NCBI RefSeq assembly: GCF_016086655.4 | Contig: NC_052144.2 | Coordinates: 32,023,896-32,087,895, forward strand | Origin: Lepeophtheirus salmonis | Lineage: Eukaryota > Arthropoda > Copepoda > Siphonostomatoida > Caligidae | Reading direction: 5' to 3' | DNA: 64,000 nucleotides | Shown here: positions 22,620-35,005 of the stretch, piece after piece | How the letters are laid out: each line of letters starts with the position of its first letter | Position numbering within the stretch: the first letter of the stretch is position 1 | Translations under genes and position numbers: made by a program | The notes under the pieces: generated by a model | Told to the model about the DNA's origin: nothing | What the model saw: only the letters and a program-made list of their open reading frames with translations | Database searches by the model: none

Positions 22620-23066
22620 TAAAAAATAATATTATCCACGACGTGACATTCTTTAGTTTGACAAAATTAATGAATTCAATATGTTCTTGCTTTTTAATTT
22701 ATTTGTCTGGAAACACAGGTACAATTTTGGACGTACAATTAATAAATATGTTACATATGATGGGTCAAAACAAGTTGATATCAAATTGTCCCCAATGATA
22801 ATTATGACAAAATGACGACAATTTTAAAACAAGCCAAATCATAGCACAGCTTTTGTGTTATGTGTTATGCTTAGAACGAACCAATAATGATCACAACTGA
22901 TTATTATCTTATTTACACAACTATAACATTATATCATTAACTAATAATCAATCAAATATACAATGTTATGGCAAATTCCATTTTAATCAATATGTACATG
23001 TCCAGTAGATAGTACCAGGTGAGAGCAACTGTATAACCTGTTTAGTAAACTACTCAAACCCCAACA
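22620..23066 (-). repeat. Putative 3' LTR of the Ty3/gypsy element
   Basis: On the minus strand the LTR would begin TGTTGGGG at 23,066, immediately after a purine-rich tract, as LTRs do (TG...CA). Its far end is uncertain; 22,620 is only a guess. A search by eye for the second LTR upstream of gag (26.5-29 kb) found nothing, so the 5' LTR is lost or unrecognisable. Confidence 0.35.
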
Positions 23067-23077
23067 TCTCCCTTCTT
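23067..23077 (-). other. Polypurine tract (plus-strand primer site)
   Basis: Minus-strand AAGAAGGGAGA directly abuts TGTTGGGG. Polypurine tracts prime plus-strand DNA synthesis in LTR retrotransposons and lie just upstream of the 3' LTR. Confidence 0.45.
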
Positions 23078-23409
23078 AGTTCAAATTCTTTTGAATGATC
23101 AGCGATCTTCTTAATTATTTGACTTTAGGAATGTTGATCATTTTTTAAGGTTTACTAACTCTATATTGCACTCTTAAAAACATTCGCTTTCTCCACAATA
23201 TTTTCAAAGACTCTTGTCGGACGCGGTATCTTCTATTGACTCCCTTTTCTTTGACTTCACCTACATCCGAGCTCTATAATATTGTACTATTACATTGGTT
23301 ACCACATCTAACTCGGTAAGTCTTTACTATTTAGATTGTAATAATATATTATTTCCTTTTCTTTACGTCTCTCCTTATATACCAATTGAGTTTGGACCCT
23401 TATATCATA

Positions 23410-25430
23410 ACTTCTCCAGTGTTATAGGATGGTAGATCGGGCTTGATGACGAAATGACATTTCATTAGGTGGTTTTTCATACATCTATGTGGAATTTCTA
23501 AACTCTAGTAATCCAAGAAAAAACTGTTCTAACCCATAATTTCCATTAACTTTTTCTAATAGTGCCTTCATTACTGTGACTATACTTTCAGCGTTACCTT
23601 TACATTGAGGATCATGAGGAAACGATGGTCTATTTCTTCAAAAAATCCTTAAATTCTATAGAATGTAACCGTGGACTACGATCTGTCCTCAACTTACTAG
23701 GATTTCCAGTCTCCAAGGATATATTCCTCAACACTACAATTACATCCTTAGAATTAGGAACTCTCTTAATTTTTCAATCTATGGGAAACACGATAATCTT
23801 TCCCCGTTTATGATACAATGTTTACCTTTACTCTCAAACAGGTCAGCAGATGCTATTTCGAACGGTCTTGTAGGAGATATGATCACACAAAAACGTCCGG
23901 CATATTATAATCTTTTCATTACTCCATTCTGCCCTTAATTGATACTTGGGCAACTTAAGTTTATACCGGATCAATCTCCCATTTTCAACCATATCTATAG
24001 TGTAACTATTTAAAAAAGGGATAAGAGGTTTATAATCAGTTATATCCGTAAATGTAGGTAATTGAGCTATAAATATATAGACTTCTTAATTGCCCACAAA
24101 ATTCCCAAGTACTCAAATTCGATCATAGCACGGCTGTCTCTACACTAGACCAAAATTGAGATCCACATTGTATTAACTTCCATCCTTCTCTATGCTCTTT
24201 ATGAACACTTACCCTAAACCATTAATTTTTGATGCATCTGTCTTAACACATGATAATATGTCCAGATCGAATGGTGCTAATACAGGTGATGAACTCAACA
24301 TTTTTTTCAATTTATCTATGGATAAGGTATAGTTAATAGCCCATTTAAATTCTACTTTTGATGATAATAATTTTCTTATAGGTCCCGTTACTTCACTTAT
24401 CTTTGATGAAAATGGACTCAGTTGATAGACTAATCCCAAGAAACTCGTAACATATCTTTCTATTTTTTGGATTCGGAAATTTACTTATTGCATACAATTT
24501 ATCAATATCAACTCAGTCCCTTCCTTAGATATGTAATATCCATAATATTTTACTTTTGGTTGAGCAAATATAATTTTTTCCCAAAAATCTTTCTGACTTT
24601 ACAAACATGATCTTCTAAATCCCATGGTGCTCCATTAAAAAAATATCTTCCCCGAGGAGTCATAAAACAAGACAAATATTTTGTTTTTTAGTCTAATTCC
24701 ATTTGCCGATTGCCTTGTTTTGCATCCATTGTTGAATCTGCCCTTTGTAGGTTAACTCATAACAACATCTTTTGGAGTCCTTATTGGATGAATTGGTCGA
24801 TGAACTTGATCATTCAATATTTCTATATCTACTCAAAGTCTAACTTTCCCATTTGATTTTGGAAATATTGCTAATGGGTGACACTATTCAATGGCGTCGT
24901 CCCTATTTTACTCATTTTTTCCATGTGACCAACTTATTTCTTTACTTCACCTCAATAAGCTAATGGTATAAGTCTTGCAGAATGAATTGCATGAGGTATA
25001 TAATCATCCCTTAACTATATGTTCATTGGCTCTAACTTTTGTTCATTATAATAAAACATCATCGAATTCCCTCATAGGTAACTTTTTAATTTGCTACACA
25101 TCTTCACTCATTTCATTATTATTAATGTTGCAGTTCGAATCAGATTGGGAAAGTTCCGCGGAATTAACGAAACTCTCAACAAAATCTTCTTGGCAAATAT
25201 ACTTCAGTATAATTCTTACATATAATTACAGTTTCTTCTACTTGCATATTATTTAACACAAATATTAGTTTTATTTTCCGCATAATTATTAATTTTGACC
25301 CATCGACACTTGATAATTGTCCTTCAACATTGTTCTCCTGCACTTTGAACCATAATCCCAAACTCTTTACATTATCAATACCGGCAAAAGTTATTTGAGC
25401 CCCAGTATCCGGCTCTGCTCTTATCCTTTT
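23410..25430 (-). pseudogene. Ty3/gypsy pol remnant (protease, reverse transcriptase, RNase H, integrase)
   Basis: Reading down from 25,430: aspartic protease with 'DTGAQ' at 25,395-25,409 and an open frame to 25,176. RT follows with 'IHSARLIPLAY', 'KQGNRQMELD', 'GRYFFNGAPWDLE', then a jump to 'DHVCKVRKI' that removes the catalytic YxDD-type box. 'LGLVYQLSPF', 'LLSSKVEFKW' and 'APFDLDILSCVKTDAS' (24,209-24,439) lead into RNase H, with 'TDYKPLIPFLNSYTID' and 'AEWSNEKI'. Integrase appears as 'PTRPFEIASADLF' (first catalytic Asp), 'FPHDPQCKGNAES' (Glu block) and 'GLLEFRNS' near its end. The zinc-binding N-terminus of integrase is missing. Many stops and frameshifts. Long dead. Confidence 0.85.
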
Positions 25431-25539
25431 AATTTATCTTTGTTTTTATAATATTTCCCGAGAAAATCATTCTATCATCTGCGTTCTTCTATATACCGCA
25501 CCCTTATACTGCATTGCATTTGAAAAATACTCTCTTTAA

Positions 25540-26520
25540 TTTACACATTCATTTAAATTGACCTATTTTTTGACATCACTTACATTTTTTCCCATACATA
25601 TGTAGGACATTTCTATGATAATGTTTTCAACAATAAGAACATGTATGATTTTAACTTATCTAGTCCTTTTTATGAATTGTTTGTATACTTGATATCAAAC
25701 TTGATTTTCGTGCCAAAGCTTCTTCGTTTTACCCTTTTCTTTGCTTCAGCAAATCGATTTTAAAGTGACACCTCAGGTAATTTATACAAGAGATTTATTT
25801 TTCTTCACTATTTAGTCCAATTTTGTAGATGTCCAGACTTCAAAGGATATCTCTCTTAATCCAGAATTTTTTGCTTGTCAACATAAAGTATTGTAAAATG
25901 AATCCAAGCACTCATCTTCAATCTCTTTTTTATCACTAACTTGACCTCTTCTAATGCCACATTAATTTGTTTCTTAAGGTAATTTCAATAAGATCCATGA
26001 TTCCTTTTAAAGAATTTTCTTCATCCATTTCAATTGACATGTTCTATTTTATTCAGCATTTCCAGACAACAAAATGACTAAAAAACTGCCTTTTTCTTTG
26101 TTTCATCCTGATCCCAAAATCCAAGAGCTGACACATAATTATCCCATAAAGTCTTCCCATTTACAAATTCTTTATATTTGTAAGTTGTCTTAAAGCTGAG
26201 GTGAAGATTTTATAAGCACTTTCATTTCTTGATTTATTTTTGTGACACTTTCATCCTCCAATGGTTGTTTTTCTATTTTGTGAGATTTTATGCAATTAAA
26301 AATTTAAAACATTATTTCGACCATTTTACGGTGTTGGTCATCTCTTCTAATGGACTTTTCACGAGCTTGCATTTGCTCTTCCATCAAGATCACCATCATT
26401 CTCATAGTTGGATCATCCTTCTGATTTTCAACAATTTCACTGCATTTAAAGTGTTGCAATTATAAATCATCGGTAGCATCAGATGGTCCTTTCTAATAGT
26501 ACTCCACTTCCTTCAACAGC
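25540..26520 (-). pseudogene. Ty3/gypsy gag remnant with double zinc knuckle
   Basis: Starts near 26,520 with glutamine/glutamate-rich helix ('RMMVILMEEQMQARE'), then 'SIRRDDQHRKMVEIM', broken matrix/capsid-like sequence, and at 25,542-25,642 a cysteine-histidine cluster beginning 'CSYC' and continuing through 'GKKCK' to a final Cys, the pattern of two CCHC-type knuckles used to bind genomic RNA. Two cluster positions are stops. It precedes protease and pol in the right order on the same strand. Start not defined because of frameshifts. Confidence 0.65.
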
Positions 26521-26529
26521 ACTTTTGAA

Positions 26530-27050
26530 TAATCTCATGACAGTAAATAACTTGATCAGTTATATGAAGATGTATAAAACTTGTGTAGATGCAGCAATCA
26601 AGACATTTTTAGCACATTTGTAGTACCTAACTGAAGAACTCGTACCATAAGTGGTATTTCTTGATCAAGTTAGAGATGACATTAAAACATACATGGTTTC
26701 GAAATTACTGCCTTTAAATGCTCAAGATATTTTTTTTTAGTTTTTGTGGAATAAGGTTAATTTTGACTCATTGAGTAAATGCGAGATTGATATTTCTTAA
26801 GACAGCGTCATTAAAATATAAATGTTCTAAACAATTATATTCGATTTTCAACCAAGTATGTTTGGGATGTTAATCATTTGTCTGGAAATATAGAAGTTAT
26901 TTTGAATTGTAGAAATGATGAATATTTTGATAGAAATCACCCAAGAAAACAAGATAAGACATATATTTTTTGAGACAAAAAAAAATATATCAAAAAACAA
27001 AAACATGAGCTTGTGTCATTAAAAGAAGTACACAAGAAATTGGACTACCT
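26530..27050. other. Region where the gypsy 5' LTR and leader should lie
   Basis: No match to the putative 3' LTR and no tRNA primer site recognised. Otherwise AT-rich and featureless. Confidence 0.35.
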
Positions 27051-27057
27051 AATGTTC

Positions 27058-27932
27058 CATTGAAATCTGAACACTTAGTAATTCAATAATTAATTATGGT
27101 TTAGTGATCAAAAGTAATTGATATTTCGATATATTAAAGTATAAACAATTTATTACAAAAAAAAAAAAAAAAATCCGAGCTCTTTAGCATATGTAGAAGT
27201 CGAAAAAATGACACTTGAACGTGATTGACGAATTTTCATTTGTGCACTCCTAGCAGTTGGGCATCTCCAGGACCACCGTCTACGTCGTCAGCTAGTCCAA
27301 AATGTTGGAGAGGAATAGGGATCTCTCAAATAGGTCTAACTGGATCCGGATGAATGAAAGAGAACAGACCAGGGCAATCCCCTAAAATCTATGAGGTCCC
27401 ATGCAAGAGATATCGGGACTTCACACCAAACTGTCTAAAGAGCTATTAAAAAGTGGGGTGAAAGAGCATTGTTAGGGTGCAAAGGCCACTTTTGACAGCA
27501 GCAATCTAATAAACCTATATTCTTCTTTGCAAAACTCTTTTGAATGAGTTTAGGATTATTCTTTTCAGTTTTTTTAACTCGTTATTGACACTTTGGGGCC
27601 CCTACAGGCATGAAGCCAACCCCCTTGACAACAGCTTTTGAGTGTAGGTCGATGGAAAGGCCTATACTGTTTGACATTTAAACAATAACGAGTTCCTTAA
27701 AGACACTGTCAGTCAACACTGGGATACCATGACAGAGGAATACATCTGTAATGGGTCCCAGGCATTTTGCCACCAGCTGGAAGACATCTTTGTTGCTAAG
27801 GATGGCTACATTAATGATTGAGAGAGCTGAAACACACATCTATTGATAGTATTAATTTTGTTTAAATTCTTATGTTAATTAATAAATTATATCTTGTTGA
27901 AGTTAAAAATTGAAAGTGTTCAGATTTTAATG
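27058..27932 (+). mobile_element. Tc1-like transposon, internally deleted, with 19-bp terminal inverted repeats
   Basis: Left end CATTGAAATCTGAACACTT (27,058-27,076) matches the reverse complement of 27,914-27,932 at 18 of 19 bases. No clean TA duplication flanks them. Inside is a transposase remnant on the plus strand. Total length 875 bp against roughly 1.3-1.6 kb for a complete element, so about 40% is missing from the catalytic middle. Confidence 0.7.
27196..27821 (+). pseudogene. Tc1-type transposase remnant
   Basis: N-terminal part: 'LGISRTTVYVV' (first helix-turn-helix, family L-G-x-S-R-T-T-V-Y-R) and 'RSHARDIGTSHQTV' with 'RAIKKWGERALLG' (second helix-turn-helix). The catalytic core with the first two Asp residues is gone. 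The C-terminus survives: 'WDTMTEEYICNGSQAFCHQL' and 'DIFVAKDGYIND', stop at 27,819-27,821. Frameshifts occur between blocks. Confidence 0.72.
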
Positions 27933-30330
27933 AATCACTTGGTAACTCTAAAACAAGAAAAGAGGCCTGGAAAACAACCAAAGAACAATATTATAAGAGT
28001 TTCGTAATTTACTACTAATTCTTTCGTTGAATACAAAAGAAAAACAAAAATTAAAAAGTTGGTAGGATATCTGAATTTCTTTGATATGATTGTATTTATT
28101 GACATATATAGTAGCTCAAAAAAGTTGTTTTTTTAACGAATGAATGACTATTTTTTTTAAATCCTTGAATAAAGAAATTCCATAATCTTGAGGAATTGTT
28201 TTATTAATTAAAAAAACTATGTCTTGTGCTCATAAATACATTTCATGTTAATAATTTGGATATATCTCTAATTACATTAATTGTTTTTGTGGCTAATATC
28301 ATTTCTATTTACGTCCTAACCAGGAGGATCCACTATTTTACAAAAAAAATGGATACTACCGTAGACTACAACAAGACCAACAATAATGGTTGGTCATTTA
28401 AACATTAATCTCAAAAATGAGTGGGGTTAAAAAATATGTTCGTAGGGATAATTTAATTTTGAAGGAGATGATAAAAACGTAATCATTTTACGATTGTGCA
28501 GAAGTTAAAACAACTGGGAGAATATATTTTTCACAAAAAAAAAATAAACAAGATTCAACAAAAAGTATATTCAAGTTCACTTGTGGGTCACAAAGTATTA
28601 AGATGTTCCATTTCAAATCATTAGGTTCCATATTTGTCATTATTTTATATTGAGTTGAGATTTTCTGAACGTTGAACCTGTAAATATCACTCGACTTAAT
28701 AACCCTCGACTTGATTAACAAAATGAGTTGTTAACTACGCTTTTCATAAAGGTGGTATTATAGGTATATATAAATATAAATAAAAAAGCATATTCAATTA
28801 TTCATTTACAGTATTTAGGGTCCTCCGACTATAATATGAAACATAGAAATAGATTAGTTTTGAATAAAAAAATGCAACTTTTAAGGTCTTAAATTTTAAA
28901 TGAGGAGCATTTAAAAAAAAGCTGAAAGTCTTACCTATAATAACTTCATACCGACAATTAATATTTTGCTGATATAAGGGTACATAATGATCTGTAAAAA
29001 ATTATTTGATTCTCAATATGATGTATAAATAGCGAGAAAAAGGAAAAATATTTATACAAATTTCTTCGTTTTATCCAAGCTTGTCTATATTTTGAGCCGG
29101 TAAATATATTTCTATAGAACATTTTGTATGGAGAAATATCTTAAAAATTATCATAATAATACTTTTTGTATTGAAGTATTGCAAACTCCTTGGAAAGTAT
29201 TAACGCTAGGATTTAAAGGTAAGAGTAAAAGATACATATACACTTATTATATTTGAAAATATGTTATTTTTATTCCTTTCCTTCAAAAGTATATGCATGG
29301 AAATTTATTGCAACTAACCATGTCTTAATTAACTAGTGTCTTCTTTTATTATGAAATCATATCAGTTAATGTTCGAATACAAGACGTGAAAGCTACATAA
29401 ATATTATACTTTAGGAAAGTATTAAAGACTATAAAGACAACATTCTTTATATTTATTATATCAAAATATATTTTGCATTTGTAATAGGTGTCCCTGATGC
29501 ATACAGTCAAAATTAAAATACATTACCTATAAATTGTGACACTCGTACATTCCTTTTTAATCTTAGAAATTGGATATTGATGTTTAGAAAGCATTGTATG
29601 ATATTACTACGAAATTTACACGTTGATCGTTGATTTAAAATATTGAAAATAATTTATGCAATATATACCTATGCACATTGTCAAAATCTACCAATCGAAA
29701 ATTGAATGTGCATAATAAACGTAGGAGAAGTAAAAATATTAGAAAAAAATAAATAGCTATAAGCAGAAGAGTTTTGTGGAACTTACGTTCTAAAAGTTGA
29801 AAATTACAAGTAAAAAAAATATGGAAGCTGCGTTTCTTTGTACAAATAATTCGAGGCATTCCATGTTAAGTGTGCTATGAATCTACCACTCATGTCTCAG
29901 AATTCCGTACCTTTTAGCATTTAACAGAATGGCCATGGCATACATTATTAACACCGAAATTTGTCAGAATGTAATATATTATTTCTCTTTTTCCTTTCAT
30001 TAAATTTTTAATATCCATTTTGTTCAATAACAATTAGATTTTAAAATTTATACTTTTGGTTTTGACCATTATAGTGATATTCAATGTACTATAAATGAAT
30101 ATGCAACGACATCCTCTTATAATGGTATATATTCAACTGTACATTCTATGTATATAATAAAGCTAACCTGAAATACTAATACATAAGATCATCTTGAATG
30201 GGATTTATATATAGGTACATTCAACATACTTATTTACACGTATTACATATGGCAATATATAACAACCATCTTTGTTGGTTTTATTCATAATTGTGTTCTT
30301 TGACTTTTAATAATAACATGAATGATAACA
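27933..30330. other. AT-rich stretch; one shared 19-bp motif
   Basis: No gene recognised. At 28,806-28,824 TTACAGTATTTAGGGTCCT is identical to 56,788-56,806; both are preceded by the TA-like context of a transposon left end, with no transposase attached. A membrane-like 60-codon frame at 28,226-28,408 is judged chance. Confidence 0.4.
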
Positions 30331-30425
30331 ATATCTGAATAGAACCAAATGAAAGCGTTTTCAAATATAGCCAAATATCTTAATAGAACCAAATGAAAGC
30401 GTTTTCAAATATAACCAAATATCTG
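30331..30425 (+). repeat. Tandem duplication, 44-bp unit, two copies plus 7 bp
   Basis: Units at 30,331-30,374 and 30,375-30,418 differ at two positions, then the first 7 bases repeat. Recent local duplication. Confidence 0.85.
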
Positions 30426-30880
30426 GAAAGTTTACTTTTGGGTTTCCAAACCACACTTTACTTTTTACGTTTAATATCATATTATTAATTTTACAAAAAA
30501 TAAGATTTAGAGTCTCAAAAGTAACATGTTCCGATACTGAAAATTGAAGGAAAAAGAAAGGAGCAATAGTTTCAAAAAGTTTTTGATATATTCACGTATC
30601 AATAGAACGTGTACAGGTCATCCTTGGCAGTCAACGTGTTAATTCATATTGTTTTCATTAATACTTTACCCTGCATGTTATAAAAGAATGGTAATTCTAA
30701 TTATGTGGTTATAATCAAGTAATTAATATCTACTTATCGCTATATTAAAAAAAACCTACATATGTAAATGGCAAAAATAAACAAACAAGTTAATTTTAGT
30801 TAATGAGATATTAATAAACTATTTTTCATATATAAGAAATGATTTACCTACTTTATCCAAAAATAGAACATACCTATTAA

Positions 30881-30964
30881 CACCGTTTGCCAAGGGACAA
30901 AGCGGCGAAGGCTTTCTCTCACTTTCAGACTGTAATTGAGGCTGGAGGCGATTGTATTAAATAA
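30881..30964 (+). pseudogene. Tc1/mariner transposase C-terminal scrap
   Basis: One open frame of 27 residues plus stop contains 'LPRDKAAKAFSHFQTVIEAG' and ends 'GDCIK', the standard ending of these transposases (family: A-C-x-R-F-x-x-R-x-x-x-V-I-E-A-x-G-G-x-x-I-E). Nothing upstream is recognisable. Presumably the 3' end of an otherwise lost copy. Confidence 0.6.
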
Positions 30965-32030
30965 ATAAATCAAAATCTATATAGATTTCAGAATCTGGTT
31001 TTTCGGTTTTTTTCGGTAAAGTAAAAAAATTGAATACTTATATATAATTATATTTAATACTAATCTAAAACATTAGTTAAAGAAAATAATCATTAATCTT
31101 TTGACAGTAACTAAATGATAATTTTTCTTTTCCAAGGACCATATATTTATTCCCAAATTATATGTAAAATACAGGAAAGATATAGTTTACTCTTAACATG
31201 TTTCATAAAAATAATAACTGGTATTATTATAAAAAAAATTATTTGATAAATATTAATAGCTATTTTTATCAATCTTATCCAGGGGCAAAACATAAATATG
31301 CTACCCAGAGGACAAGATTATTGACTTTCTAAATCATTTTTTTAATATGACTTTCTGTAGAAGCAACATATGAACTTTTGTCTAAGGAATGCAAACTTTA
31401 CTCTTATTTTATTGAAATATTTAAAAATAGTTACCCTCTAACTATTTTTAAATGTTAGAGAGATCATTTATGATTATGAATAAAGCAAAGATTTCCCGAC
31501 AAATAAATTACATTTTCAAGTGGGTAGTTGAAATACTGAATATATTTTTAAGACTTATTTTAGATGTAACTTAATATCTATTAATAAAGAAAATATTGTA
31601 TGTCGGGTTGTTAGTATTGGAGTACTCATTTTTAACAACGTTTGCCTGTAGCTGTAGCTTAGCGTCTCATATTAAGAAAAGAAAAAGAGAGGGATGTAAG
31701 GCTGTTTTTTTATATTGACAATATGAACTATGGTTTTTTTTTTCTAGGGCTGTTATGATTATTATTTCATTCTTGAAGAAATAATGTTTAAGCATTGAGT
31801 AACTCTGTGTATATGTGCTCTTGAAAAATGTAGAGCTACACTGACCATTTCTTCGGAAGATATCTTCTATCTTATATAATTTAAATAACTTATATGTGTG
31901 TGTGTGATGTATGTCTCACTTAGTAACAGAAAAAGGAAGAACACATATTAAATACGAATTTAAAAAAGGGAGTTAGGAAGAGGATGAACAAGTTAATCTT
32001 AGTATGTATATTTAATTTTCATTTTATTTA
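30965..32030. other. AT-rich stretch, nothing recognised
   Basis: Contains a short GT run near 31,893-31,905. No coding similarity seen. Confidence 0.45.
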
Positions 32031-32215
32031 TGGTTGAAGAAGGAACATGGCAAGTTAGCAATGGCAATGACAATAAATAAATCACAGGGTCAAACATTTG
32101 AAAAATGTCTTTATATTTAGAAAAATCAGTATTTTCACATGGTCAATTATATGTTGCAGTTCCAAGAGTGTCAAAAGGAGATGCAGGTTTAATTACATTT
32201 ACATCAGTTGGATAG
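32031..32215 (+). pseudogene. Pif1/Helitron-type helicase C-terminal remnant
   Basis: Frame 1 gives 'GKLAMAMTINKSQGQTFEKC', the classic Pif1-family motif (A-x-T-I-N-K-S/A-Q-G-Q-T). After a one-base shift near 32,120 the next frame gives 'EKSVFSHGQLYVAVPRVSKG' (motif VI; family has V-A-L-S-R, here Ser to Pro) and a stop at 32,213-32,215. SF1B helicases of this type form the C-terminal half of Helitron Rep-Hel proteins and also occur as cellular Pif1 and in viruses. All earlier motifs, including the Walker A loop, are absent. The transposon context of the window makes a Helitron origin most likely. Confidence 0.6.
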
Positions 32216-32318
32216 AAATTTAAAAAAAATTGTTTATAAGGAGGTTTTACAATAGAAACTAACGTATTATATAGTTATAGTTTACAATAAATCGTGTTAT
32301 TTTAGAATTTTAACATAA

Positions 32319-32335
32319 GCTATCTTTAAGATAGC
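32319..32335 (+). other. Perfect short hairpin downstream of the helicase remnant
   Basis: GCTATCTTTAAGATAGC folds into a 7-bp stem with a 3-nt loop, about 100 bp past the helicase stop. Helitron 3' ends carry such a hairpin just before the terminus, normally followed by CTRR; no CTRR is seen nearby, so the link is tentative. Confidence 0.35.
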
Positions 32336-32339
32336 GTGT

Positions 32340-33923
32340 TCGTTTGAGTATTAATGAAACAAATTTATTTTAAGTTTAGGAAAAAGTAATTTCGTATTTT
32401 TTTCTTAATTTCAATGCTTCATTAGAAGTGTTAAAATCATTTGATTTAAACCAAGTATGCCCTGTTCTGTAAGATTACTTTTTCCCAAAGGGAATCGAAT
32501 TCCATAATGCCCTTTTCCTAGAAATCCCAGTTCCATTTTGGCAATAACTTCGGACAATTAATTTTCATAGGCCTCTATGGGGGCCAAATTTTTACCACCA
32601 AGCGCGTTGGCCAGAGACAAGAACAGGTTGTAGTAACTTGGTGTTAGATCCGGACTGCAGCATCTATAGGAAAGTGTTTTATCCATTAACAAGTTTACGT
32701 CTACCATCCAAGACATCTACTTTTCTGGTTTTGTAAGATCCTTTAAAAAAATGAGCGAATATAAAAAAAAACACATTTAGAGTTACTGTTGTAAATTTTA
32801 AGCACTTTCAATTTTACAAAATAGAAAAGAAGAGCTACAAATAATATGTTAGTTTTGAGGATTCGAAAACTTTCAATTTTGGGAAAAAAGAGCGGCGAAT
32901 TTTTTTTGTTAATGTAAACAATACGCTTTTCTGTGTTATTTTGAACTTCAAAAAATATAATTTTTTGAAGTCAAGTATCGAACAATTTCACAAAATAAAA
33001 TTTAAATTTATAATGTGACTTGTAAAGAAGTGGTTAACATTTATAAATTAAGGGGAAATGTTACTTGAAAAAAATATGAAATAAAACTACAACTCTTAGT
33101 CTTTATTTTCCTACATATCTCAATTTTATCTCATTTTTGTCAAATTTCTATGTCTTTATTAGAAGTTAGATATTTCAACTTTAAATAAACGAAATAATTT
33201 TACAAAAAGTTCAAATAATTTTTTTGTCATATACAAAATATGATTAGAAAAAGTCGCTAAACGTTTTTTGAGTATTTTTTAAATCTGTTTCGCAAAAACT
33301 TTTTCTTTTCAAAGTAACACAAATCATAAAATAGTGATGTTTTATTTTTTATTTTGCAAAGGACAATTTCTTAATATATATGTCAACATTTTGCATAAAA
33401 AAACTAATAAGTTTGAATAATGCAAATCAAAATATGAAATAAAGCAGGAATAGCCTAGTATTTAAGAATGAAGAACCAAAAATCCCATGATGTATTATAT
33501 CTGCAGTGTTTTTATTTGAGGACAGTATTTAGCTTGTAAATCTCTTTTGCATTACTGCTCGTAAAATTAAGGATGTTATTTCGCCAAAAAAATATGAATA
33601 TAAAATTTATCTATGTTAAATATAATAAATCTCCAAGGTCATTAAAAGGCATAAATTAAGATATAATAGAATGGTAGTTAAGCCAAATTAAAAATATAAA
33701 TAAATATATACAATTAAAACGATATTACTCAGAAATATTTGACCTTTTTCATGGATGAGTAGTTCTCATTATAAGTAAAGCATAAAATGATTATTAATGT
33801 CTATAAAGCCAAAAATAATTGGCGTACTTTCTTTTTTTGACTTCTAAAGAAATGTTTACGTAACATCAATTATATTACTCACTCCACTAATGGAATATGA
33901 TAACAATACATGTTGTTCAAATG
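32340..33923. other. AT-rich stretch, nothing recognised
   Basis: No gene, terminal repeat or RNA signal that I can support. Confidence 0.45.
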
Positions 33924-33925
33924 TA

Positions 33926-34627
33926 CAGGGTGCGGCTTTTAAATTAAGAATGATTTTAAATCTGTTTTTCTTGGGAACCCTTAGTCGTACAGCTTTAAAA
34001 GCCAGTTTATCAGATTCAACGGACAACTTTGTTTAAGTTATGTTTACAATGTGGTGAAAATGTCCTCCTAGTACGAACGTCGTGCAGCAATCACTGTCGC
34101 CATTCGTTACGGCCTTGCGCTCAAAGAGATCATAGACTTTCTCAAGCTGCCCTCTGCACACTGTACAAAGTCGCAAAGGAGTTCAAGGAGTAAGGAGGGA
34201 TGGGAACACCAGGAAGGAAGAAGGCAGATCGATCCGCGTACAAAATTGGCTTTTGGACAATTTAGAGATGTTCTGGTCTAAGAAAATGTGGGCCCTAGCT
34301 CCACGGACTTCAATCATTTAGACTATTTCGTGTCGGGAGTCTTCAAGAGGGAGTCCAAAAACTGTGCTCAAAACAATTTGGCTTCTCTGAGAGCCTCCAT
34401 TATTGAGAATGTGAGCAATATGAATAAATATAACCTGATCAAGGCATGTAGCATGTTCTGTGCCAGGTTAAAGGCTGTGGTTGAGGCTGAAAGTGGTTGG
34501 ATTGAATTATTAGATTCATGGAGGGTCGATTGTATATAAATGGATTTGTAAATATCTCTACTAATTCAAGAAATAAAAAGATTTATGTCCTGGTCTCGAA
34601 AAATCTTAATTGTAAAACTGCACCCTG
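33926..34627 (+). mobile_element. Internally deleted mariner with both ends intact
   Basis: Left end CAGGGTGCGGCTTTTAAATT (from 33,926) and right end, reversed, CAGGGTGCAGTTTTACAATT (to 34,627) are clearly inverted repeats and are flanked by TA at 33,924-33,925 and 34,628-34,629. Total 702 bp. Contains the two outer parts of a transposase joined in frame. A deletion derivative of this kind could in principle be moved by a full-length relative's enzyme. Confidence 0.82.
34060..34539 (+). pseudogene. Mariner transposase deletion derivative
   Basis: A single frame of 160 codons runs from ATG 34,060 to the stop at 34,537-34,539, broken by a stop at codon 4 and another before 'ENVGPSSTDFNHLDYFV'. 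The N-terminus 'YERRAAITVAIRYGLALKEI' is the first helix-turn-helix. The join after 'QIDPRTKLAFGQF' skips the first two catalytic Asp residues. The C-terminal part keeps the third Asp in 'FNHLDYFVSGVF' and a normal ending ('KAVVEAESGWIE'). Because the two halves stay in the same frame, the deletion may have been frame-preserving. Confidence 0.75.
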
Positions 34628-35005
34628 TATACATATATAAATTTAATTAATTGGCTGAAGTTTATATTAGATAACAAGATTTTAAATAAAGGAGAGCAGG
34701 GTTTGTTAACATTGAGAGCATGTTGTTATTCCTCAATTTATAGCAATTTTCTATGAGTTAAGCTCCATATGTTCGTCGAATAACCAAACATTAGTATGGT
34801 TGTAAATATAAAGCATTTGGTCATAACGTTTGAATAGGTTAGCTACAAGTAGTTATGAGAGGAAGAAAATAGACACACAGCACCAAACAAGGACATTATG
34901 GACTCCTCTTATTGTTGTAGCTATGGTCATTATTTATCAGTAACTTAGTTGCAATAATGTATTAGTATGTACTTCTCAAGATGATTAGCAATTCAGTGTT
35001 TACTG

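Noticed and set aside
28226..28408. 60-codon frame with a membrane-like segment
   Set aside because: Hydrophobic runs are common in AT-rich chance frames; there is no signal-anchor context, conserved motif or gene neighbour.
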